Source of the DNA: Butyrivibrio sp.
GTDB lineage: Bacteria; Bacillota; Clostridia; Lachnospirales; Lachnospiraceae
Length of the DNA: 25,252 nucleotides
NCBI GenBank assembly: GCA_024688095.1
Contig: JAILEJ010000298.1
Location: 1 to 25,252 of the forward strand
Direction of reading: 5' to 3'
The position numbers were made by a program, and so were the translations under genes. Positions 23,916 through 25,252 of the stretch are shown piece after piece; position 1 is the first letter of the stretch; each line of letters starts with the position of its first letter. A model generated the notes under the pieces. The model did not search any database, was not told the DNA's origin, and saw nothing but the letters and a program-made list of their open reading frames with translations.

Positions 23916-24557
23916 TCATCCAAGAAGAGAATCCACTGCCATTCGAAGCTCTCTTGCTGCAGCCTCGGAATCATCAGCTTTCATAATTGCAGATACAACA
24001 CATATACCTGCAATTGGAGAGCCCTTCAGAATCTGAATATTATCTTTATTAAGGCCGCCGATTGCATTAGCAGGAACAGGAACTGCCGCACATATATCTT
24101 TAAGGGTATCTACAGATGTAAGCACAGTCTTTACCTTAGTGGTTGTAGGGTATATAGCTCCAACCCCAAGATAATCAGCCCCTTTTTCATAAGCTTCCTT
24201 TGCCTGCTCCACTGTTTTGGTGGTTGCACCTATTATCTTTTTGTCCCCAAGCATTTTGCGGGCAACGTCAACTGGCATATCACTTTGTCCAAGATGTACT
24301 CCCTCTGCATCTATTGCCATGGCAACATCAACCCTGTCATCAACAATAAGCGGAACATTATATCGAAGTGTTATTTCATGTACTTTATTTGCCAGATTTA
24401 TATATTCGCGTGTGCTCTTTTCCTTTTCTCTTATCTGCAAAAAAGTAACTCCGCCTTTTAGAGCATCTTCCACTTTTTTCAAAAAAAGTTCCTCTGATAA
24501 TCCTGTGCTGTCTGTAACAAGATATAATCTCAAAGATTTATAATCTATTTTTGCCAT
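23916..24557 (-). CDS. thiE: Thiamine-phosphate synthase ThiE
   Basis: A 213-residue TIM-barrel enzyme that joins hydroxymethylpyrimidine pyrophosphate and thiazole phosphate into thiamine phosphate. Typical segments are LYLVTDS at the start, GGVTFLQIREKEKSTREY (substrate pyrophosphate contacts), VPLIVDDRVDVAMAI, GVHLGQSDMPV, GADYLGVGAIYPTTTK and AIGGLNKDNI, which contribute to the phosphate site. The length matches the family. It starts five bases after the thiM stop, with AGGAAAG as ribosome site, and is followed by thiD. It is the coupling step between the two salvage or synthesis branches encoded by its neighbours. Confidence 0.96.
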   Translation of the reverse strand: MAKIDYKSLRLYLVTDSTGLSEELFLKKVEDALKGGVTFLQIREKEKSTREYINLANKVHEITLRYNVPLIVDDRVDVAMAIDAEGVHLGQSDMPVDVARKMLGDKKIIGATTKTVEQAKEAYEKGADYLGVGAIYPTTTKVKTVLTSVDTLKDICAAVPVPANAIGGLNKDNIQILKGSPIAGICVVSAIMKADDSEAAARELRMAVDSLLG

Positions 24558-24562
24558 ATTTA

Positions 24563-25252
24563 TTATCTTTCCTGCCTTTCACAAATATTAAATCTATCAA
24601 GGCTGATTTTCTCATCCGTCATAGAATAAATTTCATCAAGAAGCTGTACCATAAAGCTTCCGTTTCCATACACATGTCCAAAATCATCCATTCTCGTTCT
24701 CTTATTCAGATTCGCATCTGCATACTCTCCTGCTATACCAAAGCAGACACATGCACAGATAACAGCATCAATATCCTTTTGCACAGAAAGAAAGCACGCA
24801 CATATTGCTCCCAGCATGCATCCGGTCCCTGTAACATTCCCCATCATCGGAACACCGCTTCTAATACAGGAAACCTTTTCTCCATCTGTGACAATATCAA
24901 CAGCTCCGCTTGCAAGGACACATACTTTATATTCTTTTGCAAGAGCCTTAGCTTCATCTGAAACCTCAGTACAGGCAAGTTTTGTGTCAGCATCTACTCC
25001 CTTAGATCTATAGGAATGATTACTTAGTGTTTTTATTTCTGAATAATTTCCCTTTATAAGAAAAAAACTGCTTTCATTAGAAACAAACTTACTTCTTATA
25101 TCTAATAATTTAGCTATGTATTTCCTTCTAAGTTCTGAGCAGGATACTCCCACTGCATCCAAAACAACAGGTATTCCTTTACTTAAAGCAGCCTTCATGG
25201 ATATTTCCATAGCGGCCATCCTTGTGTCTGAAATATTTCCAAGATTAATAAG
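24563..25252 (-). CDS. thiM: Hydroxyethylthiazole kinase ThiM, 5' end outside window
   Basis: The frame continues past the internal ATG at 25219 to the window edge, adding LINLGNISDTR, which fits the family core. So 229 residues are visible and about 40 N-terminal residues are missing compared with the usual 260-270. ThiM phosphorylates hydroxyethylthiazole with ATP for salvage into thiamine. Visible signatures are GIPVVLDAVGVSCSELR, the ribokinase-like IKGNYSEIKTL, and GNVTGTGCMLGAICA with the catalytic-site cysteine. It is the first visible gene of the thi operon; a promoter or TPP riboswitch would lie outside the window, upstream. Confidence 0.94.
   Translation of the reverse strand, partial: LINLGNISDTRMAAMEISMKAALSKGIPVVLDAVGVSCSELRRKYIAKLLDIRSKFVSNESSFFLIKGNYSEIKTLSNHSYRSKGVDADTKLACTEVSDEAKALAKEYKVCVLASGAVDIVTDGEKVSCIRSGVPMMGNVTGTGCMLGAICACFLSVQKDIDAVICACVCFGIAGEYADANLNKRTRMDDFGHVYGNGSFMVQLLDEIYSMTDEKISLDRFNICERQER

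Noticed and set aside
24551..24961. Plus-strand 136-residue reading frame
   Set aside because: Antisense shadow of thiM with no credible start context.

Overview
The window reads as a chromosome segment of a low-GC, plant-fibre-degrading Firmicute, most likely a Lachnospiraceae member of the Butyrivibrio/Pseudobutyrivibrio type. This rests on the AT-rich codon usage, strong AGGAGG-like ribosome sites, a domain-permuted GH3 beta-glucosidase of the kind known from Butyrivibrio, a GPH sugar symporter beside glycoside hydrolases, and GHKL/LytTR signalling. The genus is an inference. Almost everything lies on the minus strand. No gene-free stretch exceeds 300 bases, and I saw no rRNA, tRNA, CRISPR array or insertion sequence.

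From left to right: the window opens with the 3' end of a plus-strand membrane protein gene (2-334), then a minus-strand CPBP-family membrane protease (358-1200). Next comes a four-gene minus-strand glycoside-utilisation operon: GPH symporter (9015-7504), GH2 beta-galactosidase-like enzyme (7487-5277), GH1 beta-glucosidase (5267-3957) and GH78 alpha-L-rhamnosidase (3874-1292). A divergent AraC-family regulator sits at 9135-10328. None of the enzymes has a signal peptide, so the likely scheme is import of an intact rhamnosylated beta-glycoside or oligosaccharide followed by trimming in the cytoplasm.

A second module (10329-13150) holds a MATE efflux pump and an overlapping dolichol-kinase/phytol-kinase-like membrane enzyme. 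They diverge from a TetR regulator, and the shared intergenic region contains three perfect inverted repeats, two of which overlap the apparent MATE promoter.

The third and most interesting module is a six-gene minus-strand operon (21453 down to 13158). In order it encodes a permuted GH3 beta-glucosidase with a membrane segment at each end, a small four-helix membrane protein of unknown function, a second GH2 enzyme, a GtrA-like membrane protein, a LytTR response regulator and a GHKL (AgrC-like) histidine kinase. The last four genes abut or overlap. Upstream of GH3 lies a pair of 17-bp imperfect direct repeats with a 21-bp period. Each contains a core close to the published LytTR consensus with a 12-bp spacer, placed just before a plausible -35 box. 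I infer that the operon is controlled by its own LytTR/GHKL system, a signalling type usually tied to peptide sensing and here wired to sugar-processing enzymes.

The right end is a thiamine operon transcribed thiM (cut by the window edge), thiE, thiD, thiC. It supplies de novo pyrimidine synthesis plus thiazole salvage and coupling. No thiazole synthesis gene is visible here.

Four annotated starts were moved inward because the ribosome site falls inside the longer reading frame (GH2 at 7487, MATE at 12426, TetR at 12575, small membrane protein at 18457).
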